64,000 bases of DNA from Gymnothorax reevesii (Eukaryota; Chordata; Actinopteri; Anguilliformes; Muraenidae), in the NCBI GenBank assembly GCA_029721435.1, contig CM056573.1:95306947-95370946 (forward strand). Direction: 5' to 3'. Below, piece by piece: positions 20,437 through 31,619 of this stretch. The notes beneath the pieces were generated by a model. That model was not told the origin of the DNA. It saw only the letters and a program-made list of their open reading frames with translations, and did no database searches. The translations under genes were made by a program, and so were the position numbers. The first letter of the stretch is position 1. Every line of letters starts with the position of its first letter.

Positions 20437-21546
20437 TAATTTAACTGCCAGAATTTATACCGTTCAGGCGGTGGGTGACATATGTCTGTTAGATATTTGA
20501 CTGAATTTTTTTTTTTTCAGTGGAAGGCCTTTGGGTTGATAGGAAAATCCCAAATTTTCAGGCTCCAAAAGTCAACGTTTTTGGTTGCTAGGGCCTCGAG
20601 AAGGGTCACCCTCTGGAGGGCCAAAATTGAACTTCTAAGCAAAATAGGTATAGGTAAAATAGGTGAAGAGTGCAATCCATATGGCCCCGCCTCCAATCTT
20701 CTAAACATTTCAAAGGAAGTCAGCAGAAAGCCGGACCCTATCCATTGGTTCAGAATAGAGCTTCAAATAGCTGATTTCTCCACTGAAAATCATCCATCGG
20801 CATTGAATTCAAACTGACACCCATACTGACATATGGACCGTAACAGCACTACATAGACAAGCGTATGGAATGGTCACGTCACACCTTTCAGAATGATGGT
20901 CAAAAAGGGTTAAAACAGTTGAGCCACAAATCAATCCTTTTGATTTATTTTATCAAATAAAACAGATTTAATTCAAATCTGATGGGGGCGCACGGAGATC
21001 TACAGCCGCGAAATACCCCATTTTTGCATTTTCACTGATTGAGTACCACCTATAGTTTGGCGCCCTCATCATTCCATTACACTTCATAAGGAATAGTACA
21101 AGGCACTGTTATAAAATCATATTCTGCATAGACAAGCTTGGGCTAATGAGGGCGCAAGCAAGAAATGCTACTTTGGTCCAAGATGGCGTTTTCAAGCGCC
21201 CCCTATAGGTGGCGCCCTCAAAAGGCCACTAAAATTTTATAATTTTCCTAAACTCCTCTTAATATAGACTGAAATCTGTGAAAATGAAGCTGGGCTATTG
21301 AGGGCGCACTGAGATATAAGAAAAATAGGTTTGAGTTGAAATAAGTTCAATTTTGGCCCTCTGGAGGGTGACCCTTCTCGAGACCATAAAAACCAAACCG
21401 TCGACTTCTGGAACCTGAAAACCTGGCATTTTCCTATTTACTAATAGATCTTACACCAAAAGAAATTTCAGGCCATTTACTATCATACATATATCAACCA
21501 TTAATAGAAATCCGCCTAACCAATGTAAATTCTGGCAGTTAAATTA
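20437..21546. mobile_element. 1.1-kb foldback (long-TIR) non-autonomous DNA element
   Basis: The ends form inverted repeats of about 205 bp (20437-20641 and 21343-21546), starting TAATTTAACTGCCAGAATTTA. They share long blocks such as CTCGAGAAGGGTCACCCTC and GGGCCAAAATTGAACTT. No transposase ORF. The interior (20960-21320) contains the octamer GAGGGCGC, its complement or close variants six times. Superfamily unassigned. Confidence 0.78.
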
Positions 21547-21660
21547 ATAATTGAGGACAGGTCATGACTAATCATTATTTTCAAAGGATGGGTTTGAGCC
21601 TCCCCTATCGCCTGTTCACCAGCCGCCACTGGTACACGTTTATAGCCTCATCTGTATATA
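21547..21660. repeat. Dispersed repeat X, copy 1 (second part)
   Basis: Reverse complement matches 27190-27290: CAGTGGCGGC, then CGATAGGGGAGGCTCAAACC compared with CAATAGGGGAAGCTCAAACC, then AAAATAATGAT and ATGACCTGT in both. Confidence 0.75.
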
Positions 21661-22390
21661 AGCACTTAACTAATTTGCTCTCTGGTTAGATGCAAAACTG
21701 CATTTCACTATGCTTTAACTTTTTCAAGTTAAATCTAATCTAAATCTGAATCCAATCTAATTTTGCTATGTGGACAGTAATAACAGACTTTTTGCATCCA
21801 GCATAGATTCCACTCAATTTAGAATTTTGTACCACACAGTGAGAAAGATGCAAACTGCTATATAGCTCGCATCAACTTGCACAATGTTTTGCTAAAAAAG
21901 AGTCAGCCAAGGCCAAGGCCAAGCCGTCTGAACTAGTTTCTTACAGTCTTATCATGACAATTTCGCTACTGATTGAATGGAAATAACCAATGAACCTGAC
22001 TGAACGAAACAGAACGTTAGCTCCCTGGCAAGACTGCATGACAGTACTGCTAGCGAGAATGATCATCAAATGATGATTGCTAACTGGTGACTGCAATTTT
22101 TATTATATATTTATCAAACTTTTCTCCTTAGCGCATTTCTCCTGTCCTTCTTTCCTTCTCTTTCTGAACTACGTACCGGATGGCTTTTGTCGTGCCATTC
22201 TCCCACTTGCTATGCCTTCCACACACAACCGGGCTGAATGACCTATTGCACATGTATGTTTGTCTTTAGCATGTTCTGACCTGGACTGGCGACAACTAAA
22301 GGGACTTAACGTCAGATTTTTGTCATTTTTTATGTTTAATTTATTTTTCATGTCCAAGTATTGTGGCAAATAAAGAGGGATGCCAAAAAC
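21661..22390. other. No feature seen
   Basis: No recognisable gene or repeat. The last 100 bp are T-rich and may be part of the Tc1 relic that follows. Confidence 0.4.
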
Positions 22391-23245
22391 TGTTAAAAAA
22401 AAAAGGTTTGACATAATTTTTATTGTTATTTATTTTATTTATTTTTTGCTGGCCGCATATCTGCCACCCCCAGTGGAAGGCACCCTTGGCAAGCACCTTT
22501 GTCACCTGCAGGACCACCACTGAGCATGGGCTATGTCCTCCTAAAGACAAAATGGTGCAACGGGGCAACATAGGGTGCCAGTATGTTGTCTCGATAGTAC
22601 TGGCCAGTGATTCTTCTTGCACGATATATAGTATGGTTCGGTTATTCAAAGTAATCCCATCCCACAGCATAACAAACCCACCACCAAATCTGTCATCCTG
22701 CTTCAGATTAACATTGGCATGGTGTTCGTTACATCGCCAGATGCGACCACGCCTATCAAGGAAGTATAAAGTGTACCGGGACTCATCTGAGAACATTACA
22801 TGTGACCACTGACGATTTCCCCAGTTCCTGCATTGTGTACACCATTCGCATCTATTGGCAATGTGGTGGTTGATCAATTGCGGAACTATACGAGGCCATT
22901 TAGCATAGGATGAGCATCGCTCTGACCTGTAACTCAGACACCAGTATCCTGGTGTAGGCTTCTTGCAATATGTTTTGCTATTTGAGTGCAATTTCTCAGA
23001 GCATGGATATGAATCTACCTATCCTCAGCTCTTGTTTTTGACCGTGGACACCCTGCACTCCATCGATCATCAACATTATGGATTTACTGATACCTGCTCT
23101 ATAATCTGCTAATCACAGCCTGGGAAACAGTGAAGAAATTGGCAACCTTAAACTGATGGCTGCCAGTTTCATGCATACCTATTGCTCTGAGACATTCACC
23201 ACATTTGAGAGGGCACTTTGCAAAAAAACCATCAAAGGATGTCTC
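22391..23245 (-). pseudogene. Decayed Tc1/mariner transposase, a family distinct from the other Tc1 copies
   Basis: Minus-strand translation shows the N-terminal helix-turn-helix region (ECLRAIGMHETGSHQFKVAN, then FTVSQAVISRL). It then shows HVMFSDESRYTLYFLDRRGR with the first catalytic D, and RFGGGFVMLWDGITLNNRT. The second D and the E are not clearly preserved in the 3' part. Multiple stops and frameshifts. I could not identify inverted repeats. The sequence between the catalytic blocks differs from the transposases at 7.7, 27.9, 43.7 and 55.4 kb. Confidence 0.75.
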
Positions 23246-24684
23246 AGATTTTAAAAAGTCAACAATGGATTACAGTCAGAAGCTATCAGAATGAAAGAAG
23301 TCTCAATAACAAGGGAGTAGATGACCCATCTCTTAAGCGTCAAATTCGAATATGCATCCCGGCCACGAGTTTCGAAATTCCATGTGTTGCACGTGTGCAC
23401 CATTGGCTGCGTTTGGGTGCTCTGTTTTAAAGCAGTTCATGTTATTTTCATTGCAGTCGGTTGTTGTATTGAAAACACAATACGCCTATTTTTTTGAAGA
23501 GTGTATGAGCCGAAGGCAAAAAAACTATACCAATTTACATCTCGGATCATCCTTGTCTCGTGGCCGATGTTGATCTCATGCAAAGTCTCAAAAAAAGACA
23601 TATCAGGATAGGATTGTGACACAGATTCTCTGTCATTTTGACAATTTCAGATTGTCCTAATTGTGGTTGCAGGGTAAAATGAACTCAAAAAGGTCAAATT
23701 CATCACATAAAGTAGCAATAATGTCACTGCAGTGCCAATGATGTCAAATACTCACCGACAAGACCTGAAACTCCCGCTCAAAGTGACTTTCAGAAGCAGT
23801 AGCTTACCCTACCACTCATGTTTCTTCTTCTATCTAAAATAGGACACAAAATTCTCTGTTTGCATGGAATACATTTTTAACTCCAGCTACACGCATTCAT
23901 TCAAATCAGAATTCCAAAAGAGGGTTGTTGGTTGACATAGGTCCTAATGCAATTCTCTCCTAAAAATCAAAGCAGGATTTGAGGTGGATTCCAGAAAAAT
24001 CACTTGCACAAATGGAGACACTTTAATATTGCAGGACAATTATAACACATAAAATAAAAAAAATAGCAACCATTAAAAAATGAACACAATTTATCAATTT
24101 ATTCAACAGTGAACATGGCACCTCCAGCATAAAAAAGAAAAAAAAATCAGTAAGGATAGGTTCAGCAGGTACGATGAGAATTTCTATGATAGACTCCAAA
24201 AGAAACCAGCCCAACTTAAACTCATTTTCCTTCCACAAAACATGGCTTGTTCTACAGACAATAAATCGTGGACTAGACAATGCATCCATAGGTATATTGC
24301 AGAAGTCTTCCTCAAATTTTCTTAGGTTTTTCTATGTGACACATCTCTCTCAGTTCTCTCAAGCTATGGACAGTTGGTGCACTCATTCTTGTTTGTATCC
24401 TTCTCCAAACTTCCAAAAACAGTGCAGTTCAGATGCCTAACTGGGTTCGCTCAATAGGCTGCCATACACACAACTGTTTGGTATAAGCAGATTTCATGTC
24501 CTTAAAGTTCATAGGCAAAGAAATTTATACTTTTCAGACTAATTACTGTTTTTGATAAAGGAAACATTTCTGAGTACAAAGCCATTTTCTTTCCATAAAC
24601 TGTCACTTCCTTTCACACAAACAAGCCAATTTTCTGAGGAATATAACCAAATTCCCGATCTCTGGAGGCGCCATCAATAGTGTG
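23246..24684. other. No feature seen
   Basis: AT-rich, no protein-like frames of note, no clear repeats against the rest of the window. Confidence 0.35.
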
Positions 24685-24754
24685 CCGCTTGGCCGCCAGG
24701 ATCGCAGCGCGTGACGTCATTTGAGTGGATCCAGATGTGGGGAATCAGATGAAA

Positions 24755-24946
24755 ATGGCGAGCTTAGCAGCAACATCATCCGATGAAGAAACTGAACAAT
24801 ACTTGGAATCTACGATAGAACCGTAGTTTTGAGCCAGTATTAGATTCAAATCCAGGAAGGCATGATATTTCCAACTCTGATTCCTCGGGTTCTGAACAGG
24901 AAGACGAAAATCAGGCGCTGATTGAACAGGGAAATCTCGGGGATTG
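24755..24946 (+). pseudogene. First exon of a P2X7-intracellular-domain-like transposon protein
   Basis: ATG at 24755 opens MASLAATSSDEETEQYLEST followed by IEP. After one frameshift near 24826 it continues SFEPVLDSNPGRHDISNSDS and on to an acidic stretch ending GNLGDW, with a GTAGGT donor at 24947. The order (acidic start, I-x-PY-x-FEP, Ser/Glu-rich spacer, GN-x-x-W just before a splice site) recalls the N-terminus of fish proteins that carry the P2X7 cytoplasmic zinc-binding domain. The expected WC-x-CG-x-C continuation is absent from the element. Identity is tentative. Confidence 0.45.
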
Positions 24947-25490
24947 GTAGGTTTGGTGTTTCCGTGAATTTACATGGGAAGATGTTAAAAAACAAAAGGA
25001 ATGGGACCAAAAGCACTTGTTTTCATCGAAAATAAACTCATTTGTGATTAATCTTTCCAAATTTGTCAATATAAAGTAGCCTAAGTTGGAATTCTGCCCA
25101 ATTTAAGATTGTTCACATGGGCGATAATTAGGCATTTTGGCGGCGTTATTACCGGTAGCGACCATTGTTTTGGGTGGAAATTTGCTAATAGTTTTTAGCC
25201 CAGTGTTCTTGTCAAGCGTCTTTCCCTTTCTGCCAAATGAAAATGAAATTAACCACGGGGCTGACTGCTTTATTTTTCCTTGTGGTTTCTTATTGTGGTT
25301 TCTTACGTTGATAGGCAGTAAATTAATAGTGCTCAAACGAAGTTTAGTACATCCTTATAACTAAAACTGCCTAAACTGATGTGACTGTCCAACTGACATC
25401 ATACAAAAGTTTAAATCACATTTGTCAAAACATCGCTGCACTCTGTTGACACCAATTTCAAAAATGTCATATTATCGCCCACAAACATAC

Positions 25491-25771
25491 CTCTAACTTT
25501 CTCCGTTTTTCGAAGGCTTGGCGACGACTAACTGCCTTCTGCTCCAGGTAACGGTTGTCATATCCAACAGATCGTGCCAAACTTGGTTTGATTACGAAAC
25601 AGTCCTCCTCGAAATGGTCTTGGCACAGACGGCTGCAATCACTCGGCTTCGTCTTTTCTGCTCACTTTAGATATCCACACTTGCCGTATTTTTTTTGTCC
25701 TTTGGGAATACAAACATGCTCTTCCCATCTGTAGATTCATTTTTGCAACCAAAGGCCACACAATGCACCAT
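25491..25771 (-). pseudogene. THAP-domain exon, one frameshift
   Basis: Minus-strand ATG at 25771 opens MVHCVAFGCKNESTDGKSMF followed by VFPKDKK, then IRQVWISKVSRKD. After a frameshift near 25650 it continues KPSDCSRLCQDHFEEDCF and ARSVGYD. This is a THAP (C2CH) zinc finger: C-x4-C at the start, conserved W, C-x2-H in LCQDHF, and the F-x-x-D-CF segment. The exon ends at a GTATGT donor (25490-25485). THAP domains are the DNA-binding modules of P-element-, Kolobok- and ISL2EU-type transposases. Confidence 0.72.
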
Positions 25772-25920
25772 ATTTTTCGCATTTGTAAACACACGTATCG
25801 AGCTTCCTTTCACTTCGCCACTTCACGGTACAATGTCAGCAAGGTGTCCACGACACCTGACGAAGGTGGACCAACTCAAATGACGTCACACAGCGGAAAA
25901 ACCCGAATGCGACCAAGCGG

Positions 25921-26252
25921 TATTTTTAAAAAATCAAGACGTCTGTGAATAGTGTGAATAGTGTGAATAGTGAATAGAAAATTGTCTCAAATAAAGCAAC
26001 AACTACGCGCACAATGCGTTTATTACATAAAATAGGCTGTTAAAGGTATATACTTTCATTATAAGGCCATAAAATTTTCTTTGCCTATGAACTTTAAACT
26101 AAATTTGAAAGTTCTAACTAATGACCTCTTTCCCCCGATATACCCTTTTATTTCTCTTTCTGCCTTCACTGAAGCCAAATGTTTGGGGCAGAAGGGGAGG
26201 AGGGCTGTTAAGACGGTGCCGAGGGGTTACTGCCCTGTCGCGTTTTCTTCTG
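25921..26252 (-). other. Putative 3' UTR region of the SYNDIG1-family gene
   Basis: Sequence just downstream of the stop codon on the minus strand. An AATAAA polyadenylation hexamer lies on the minus strand at 26024-26019, about 230 nt after the stop. A short tandem GTGAATAGT repeat is at about 25945-25977. Whether this hexamer is used cannot be told from sequence. The known mammalian gene has a longer 3' UTR. Confidence 0.35.
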
Positions 26253-26411
26253 CTATACATGTCCAGATTTGGACAAATAGGCAATGAGGGCCACCACCAC
26301 CCCCACGTATACCCCCGTCCCAATTGTTATGGCCAAGGCAGCAAGGAACAAGGCCCTTCGGGATGTGGTGCTCGCTAGAGTAAAGTCTCCCTTGGCGATG
26401 GCTTTGCTTGT
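26253..26411 (-). CDS. syndig1: SYNDIG1-family protein, last coding exon
   Basis: Encodes [20 protein letters not shown], then [20 protein letters not shown] and [16 protein letters not shown]: 52 residues ending in TAG at 26255-26253. The exon is preceded by a pyrimidine tract and TTACAG acceptor (26417-26412). It contains the second hydrophobic segment of the CD225/dispanin-like domain of SYNDIG proteins, single-pass or re-entrant membrane proteins that associate with AMPA receptors at excitatory synapses. The ending [17 protein letters not shown] points to SYNDIG1 rather than SYNDIG1L, from remembered family sequences. It joins in frame (phase 0) to the exon at 51251-51388. The two exons together are well conserved and free of stops. 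Subtype assignment should be confirmed by alignment. Confidence 0.85.
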   Translation of the reverse strand, partial: TSKAIAKGDFTLASTTSRRALFLAALAITIGTGVYVGVVVALIAYLSKSGHV

Positions 26412-27184
26412 CTGTAAGAAGAAAAAACAGAAGAACTGTATCAGGAAAAAAGTAGAGTGACTTTTCATGTTTTTTATGAATTACATAATTTTGTCCCTAG
26501 TTTATGGACAAAAAGCTTTGGCAGCAGCCTACATACTGTATTTTCATTCCAAACACCTTGAAGCCAGTTAATTTGGAGGACACAAATGTAAGGTGCAGAG
26601 GGAAAGTATTATATTTATTCTGTTGTTTGACTCGTTCTACCATGAGTTTGCATTGTGTCATTAAAACACTTTGCTTATTGGTTTAAGGACTTTCTGGCTA
26701 TTGTCCCAGGAAAACAAGCAACAGTAGAATTTTAAAAATTAACAAGACAACCTCACACCACTCTCTTTGTTGATGACTTTGTTTCATCCCCAACAATAAT
26801 GTGGCTGCATAATGAAACAAAGACAAATAAGCATGCCTTTCAATGTCTCTATCGATATGCTGGCAGATGCATTTATTAGCGAAGCTGGTAGCAGTACAAG
26901 CCAAGCGTGTGATTTCAAGCTGTCAAAGTTCCATTAACTGCACATCCTTTACTGAAGCTATGCATTTATGATTTATGAAAGGGCAAAACTGTCCTTGTTA
27001 TGCTCGGCACATTCACAGGTTCTAATTTATAGACCACAAGTGTGTTTGATTATTAGATGGCGCATTTTAAAATGTTTTTCAGCAGCAAAATGAGACTCCT
27101 TTCAAAAGGGTTCAAAGTTCTTAAAGACCACCCAAAAGGATTCTTTACTGAAAAGGTTGAGTTGTACTTTTTTACTGCATGCTT
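26412..27184 (-). other. Start of the 24.8-kb intron, 3' part; no further feature seen
   Basis: Positions 26412-51250 form one intron of the gene, between donor GTAAGA at 51250 and acceptor TTACAG at 26412. This first stretch shows no repeat that I recognise. Confidence 0.6.
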
Positions 27185-27566
27185 CAGTCAGTGGCGGCAA
27201 TGAACTGTTGAACTGGCAATAGGGGAAGCTCAAACCATCCCTTAAAAATAATGATGGTTATGACCTGTTGTCAATCTTAATAAAATTGATTTTACTTGAC
27301 TACAAAAATCCTAAGGAATATCTGGTGTTGCCAGTTCTCCTTGTTAAGTTACAATGAGCACGAATAGCTTAATTCTATCATTCATTTAATTCAATCATTC
27401 ATTTAAATTACCAGTACAGATACTCTGAAAACTCTCAGCATTATCAGGTGTGGTCAGTTTTCATTAATAACGCATACCTCTCAACTCTCACGCATTCGGC
27501 ATGGGTTTTAGTTGCATACCATTTATGTTCCCCTGCTGTAGTCAGCAATTATTCAATCACCACATA
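27185..27566. repeat. Dispersed repeat X, copy 2 (opposite orientation), interrupted by Tc1
   Basis: Matches the reverse complement of 20270-20430 and 21550-21640, e.g. GTGTGGTCAGTTTTCATTAA and AACGCA-ACCT in both, and GTTCCCCTGCTG. It continues after the Tc1 insertion at 29159-29215 (TGTAAGAGATTCT-, CTCTTGTGCAT). Here the 1.1-kb foldback segment of copy 1 is replaced by about 110 bp of other sequence. Confidence 0.72.
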
Positions 27567-29156
27567 CAGCGCCCTCCATAATTACTGGCACCCCTGGTTA
27601 AGATGTGTTAAAAGCCTTAAATTCAATTTTTATTGCAGAAGCATACCCTCAGACTAAAAATTGTAGAAAAATGTAACCTTCAACTTGAGTGAATTTTAAG
27701 GGGGAAAAAAATCTATGACTGAGAAATAATTATTTTTCATAAAATCACCTGTTCTATAATTATTGGCACCCCTAACAATTCCTAGGAAATAAATGTAATT
27801 GAAGTATTTCTGTCATTTCTACAGTAGTTTACAAAGTAGATCAGAGTATCTGGGAACATTTAATTAGTAATTCATCACTTCCTGTTTCCCTGGGTTATAG
27901 ATATGATATGACACAGAGGCCATTTCTCTTCTCCACTCTTCAACATGGGAAAGACAAAGGAACACACCATACAAGTAAGGCAGATGTGTGTCGACCTTCA
28001 CAAGTCAGGCAATGGCTACAAGAAAATAGCCACTTGCCGGCACCTGCCCATATCTAGTGTCAGAGGAATCATTAAGAACTTTAAAACAACTGGAACAGTG
28101 GTAAACGAGCTTGGACGAGGACGCTAGGTTATTTTACCACCATGCACAGTGAGGAGGATGGTTAGAGAAATAAAAAGTTTTCCGAAGCTCACTGATAAAG
28201 AATTACAAAAAATGATAGCATCCTGGGGTCACAAAGCTATCTACATGCCAGCAAGCTGTTTGGGAGGCATGCACGGAAAAAACCTTTTCTCACTCACAAT
28301 CATAAACGCAAATGTCTGGAGTTCGCTTAGCGGTACTGGGACTTCAACAGGGACCATGTGCTTCGGTCAGATGAGGCCAAAATAGAGCTTTTTGGCATCA
28401 GACACTCTGAGTGGCTCTGGTGGAGCACAAAAGATGAGTATGCAGAAAAGCACCTCATGCCCACTGTGAAGTATGGGGGAGGATCGGTGATGCTGTGGGC
28501 CTGTTTCTCTTCCAGAGGCCCTGGGAACCTTGTTAGGGTGCATGGCATCATGAACACTTTGAAATACCAGGACATTTTAAATCAAAATCTGGTGGCCTCT
28601 GCCCGAAAGCTGAAGATGAGTCGACACTGGGTCTTTCAGCAAGATAATGACCCTAAACATGTGGCCAAATCTACACAGAAATGGTTCACCAGACACAGAA
28701 TCAAGCTCCTCCCATGGCCATCTCAGTCCCCAGACCTCCACCCCATTGAAAACCTGTGGAGTGAGCTGAAGAGGAGAGTGCAGAGGAGAGGACCCAGGTC
28801 GCTGGATGATTTAGAGAGATTGTGCAAAGAGGAATGGTCGGAGATCCCTCTTTCTGTATTCTCCCATCTTGTGAAACATTATAGGAGAAGATTAGGTGCT
28901 GTTTTGCTGGCAAATGGGGGTTGTGTAAAGTATTAACATCAGGGGTTCTAATAATTGTGGCACACATGATTTGATGTATTAGAATTATTTCTTAATGTGA
29001 GATTTTTTTCCCACTGAATAAATGCACTTGAATTAAAGGTTGGATTTCCCTATTTTTTTTCATTGTGGTCCTATATCATTTAGAAAAAAAACTACATTTA
29101 TTAGAAGGTAATGGACACATCTTAACCAGGGGTGCCAATAATTAAGGTGGGCGCTG
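27567..29156 (+). mobile_element. Tc1-like transposon, second family, complete ends
   Basis: 1590 bp bounded by inverted repeats starting CAGCGCCCTCCATAATTA and continuing CTGGCACCCCTGGTTAAG, mirrored at the right end. It is flanked by TA on both sides (27565-27566 and 29157-29158), the expected Tc1/mariner target duplication. It is inserted in repeat X. Related copy on the minus strand at 62536-64000. Confidence 0.92.
27945..28936 (+). pseudogene. Tc1 transposase, second family, frameshifted
   Basis: Starts MGKTKEHTIQVRQMCVDLHK with the helix-turn-helix segment ending VRGIIKNFKTTGTVVNELGR and a TAG stop at 28125-28127. It continues with VRRMVREIKSFPKLTDKELQ in another frame, a scrambled stretch at 28230-28350, then MLRSDEAKIELFGIRHSEWL. 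Catalytic residues visible are D in RSDEAK (normally WSDE), D in FQQDNDPKH and E in HPIENLWSEL. The last 190 codons (28358-28936) are open. The N-terminal stop and middle frameshifts inactivate it. Confidence 0.87.
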
Positions 29157-29646
29157 TATGTAAGAGATTCTTGGGAGGAATTGAAACTCTTGTGCATTAA
29201 GTTTTATCAGATTTATGCTCGTTATAGTGGATTTCAATGTTCAAATTTATTTCTATAGCATGTTTAAAAACAACCACAGTTGACCAAAGTGCTTCACAGT
29301 GTAAAGTAAAATACACAACAAACAAAACAAAACATACTTGTCAAAACAAACACTAAATAAATGAAGTCAAATGTCTGAGCTCAACTCGTGTTGAAGGCCA
29401 GAGAGAAAAAGTTCTAAGCCGGGACTTGAAGCTATCAGGAGTCCAAGCAGTTCTAATTTGAGTGGGTAAGCAATTCCACAAATTTGGAGTTGCTACTGAG
29501 AGAGTGCGGTCTCCACCATTTTTTGAGCCATGATCGAGATCATCTAAGATCATTTGATTAGACGACATCAGAGCTGTAGCTGGGGTGCGCACATGTAAAA
29601 TCTCAGATAAATAGGGGGGCATTTAAAACCTTAAAAACAAGCAATA

Positions 29647-31422
29647 ATGCCTCTGACTTTGACAGGGAGAATTGAAACAATAAGAATGAATGTATTGCCA
29701 AGATTGTTGTTTTTGTTTCAGTCATTGCCTGTCATTATCCCTAGTTCTACCTTTAAAATATTAGACAAAATTATATCAAAATTTCTATGGCAAAGTAAGA
29801 GAGCAAGAATTAAGTATAAAATTCTTCTTTGCCCAAAAGAAAGAGGGGGGTTAAATTTACCCAGTATAAAAAAATACTATTGGCCAGCACAATAAAGGCT
29901 CTCATAATGTGGATTACTAAAGAGACAGACACCCTGTGGGTGGGAATGGAACAAAGGTCATGTCAACATATACCTTAGGAGTCGCTTCCATTTTTGACAG
30001 ATATGACATGGAAGAAATTCAGGATGGGTAATGACTGGATCAGGGTAACGATGAAAATATGGTCATCAGTTCGAAAATAATTGAAACTGTCAAGCTCCAT
30101 TAGCAGGGCTACTAAAATAACAAGAAACCCAGAATTCTTACCTTCCATGATGGATGCAGGTTATTACAAATGGACAGACAAGGGGCTAATAATTATTGCC
30201 CAATTGCTTAAAGGACAAACCATGAAGTCATTTGAACAACTTAGGCAGGAATTCAATATGCCAGCCCAGGATTTCTACAAATTCCTACAACTAAGACACT
30301 ACCTTCAGAAACATAAGGAATGGGAACATGTGTGCAACGCACCATCCAAATTAGAGGAATTGTTTGTCATTTACAGGGAAAGAGACACAAAAGGGGATCA
30401 TATCAAAAATTTACAAAGCACTACAACATGAATCTAGTGATAATAATACGGATATCAAAGCCAAATGGGAATTGGAAGCAAACATTATAATAACAGACAA
30501 AAAATGGGAAGAAACATTTAAAACAGCCGGGCATAGATTAACCAGTAGTCCATCATGGAGAGACTTCGACTGGAAGGTAAAGATGCGGTTCTTTAATACT
30601 CCATTTATCGTGTCAAAATATAGTAACACATCAGGAATATGTTGGCGGGGCTGTGGAGCGGTGGGAGACTTTACTCATGTATTCTGGGATTTCCCAAAGC
30701 TCTTTGAGGAAAAGTATTCAAAGAGAGATTGAACAGATTTGTGGTGTTAATTTTGCTCTAGATCCTGCTCTTTATATACTGGGCATACTCCCAGATAATA
30801 TGACAGATCAGGACTTGAGTTCTTTAGTGAGAATTCTGCTCTTAGTAGCAAAGAAGATGATAACGGTCTCCTGGTTGAAACCGCAGCCTCCAGACATATC
30901 ACAATGGAGAGACAGGGTAAAAAAGGTCTTCATCATGGAGAAAATCACAGCGAATTTGTATTTGAAAACAGACTTGTTGAAAAGTGGTCACCTTTAATAC
31001 ATCTAATGCCAGACCTCTAATCACCTCTCTTATATGTATTTTCTTTAAGTTTTATTTATTTTAGTTTCTATATATATATATATATATATTTTTTTTTTTT
31101 TTAAATGTATAAAAAAAATAATTTTTTATTATTATATACATATATTGTATTATTATTTTTATTATTATTATTATTGTCTCTTTTTATTCATGTGCAGTAT
31201 TGTCCCGACTGTACTGACTGTATTGCTACTGCAAGGGTGCTACAGGCTATAGGTTCCTGTAAATTATTATGCCAGTGCAGAGTAAAAACTGTATAACAAT
31301 GCTCAGAATGGACATGAAGGGACTGGGAGCTTTACACAACTGTATTTTGATATGCATCTCTATGTTGTATACTCCGTGTTCTGTGTTTGAGTAAAAAGTG
31401 AGTTCCCAAAAAAAAAAAAAAA
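29647..31422 (+). mobile_element. 5'-truncated L1-type LINE with poly(A) tail
   Basis: The plus strand encodes the C-terminal part of an L1/Tx1-like ORF2: MPLTLTGRIETIRMNVLPRL, then SKFLWQSKRARIKYKILLC, PKERGGLNLPSIKKYYWPAQ and, further on, WRGCGAVGDFTHVFWDFPK (compare W-x-C-x-x-x-GT-x-x-H-x-x-W-C). Stops split it into frames at 29647-29895, 30081-30431, 30364-30732 and 30653-30997. A poly(A) run ends at about 31423. It is flanked by the direct repeat ACAAGCAATA (29637-29646 and 31423-31432), a target duplication. Inserted into the LINE relic described at 29353-31619. Confidence 0.85.
31070..31185. repeat. AT-rich simple sequence in L1 3' UTR
   Basis: TA and TTA runs with long T tracts inside the 3' UTR of the L1 fragment. 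Confidence 0.8.
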
Positions 31423-31619
31423 ACAAGCAATATAATCTTAAAATCAATCCTAAAGCAGACAGGGAGCCAATGGAGGGAGGCTAAAACTGCTGTAACATGC
31501 TCACGCTTCCTTTCCCCAGTAAGAAGCCGAGCCGCTGCATTCTGGACTAATTGTAACCGTAGAAGAGAAGATTGGTCTAGTGCCACATATAGGGAGTTAT
31601 ATGAAAGTTGTCCAGACAA

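Larger units (their letters stand above)
24685..25920. mobile_element. DNA element with two convergent first exons (P2X7-tail-like and THAP)
   Basis: The ends are imperfect inverted repeats: CCGCTTGGCCGC at 24685 and the reverse complement of GCGACCAAGCGG ending at 25920. Each is followed inwards by GTGACGTCATTTGAGT, which contains a CRE-like TGACGTCA. Inside each end, an ATG opens a short exon reading inwards and ending at a consensus splice donor. The centre (24947-25490) holds no further recognisable exon. This looks like an internally deleted copy of a two-gene transposon. ISL2EU-type elements, which carry THAP and other accessory proteins in fish, are a candidate parent (inference). Confidence 0.6.
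29353..31619 (-). pseudogene. L2/Rex-like LINE ORF2 C-terminus, interrupted by an L1 insertion
   Basis: The two minus-strand parts, 31619-31433 and 29636-29353, join across the L1 insertion. The first has LRLQLVQNAAARLLTGERKR and LHWLPVCFRIDFKI. The second has PPYLSEILHVRTPA, SVATPNLWNCLP and SFKSRLRTF, the standard order at the end of L2/CR1-type ORF2 proteins. Only the C-terminal region is preserved. RT motifs are not recognisable upstream (31620-31990). Confidence 0.8.
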
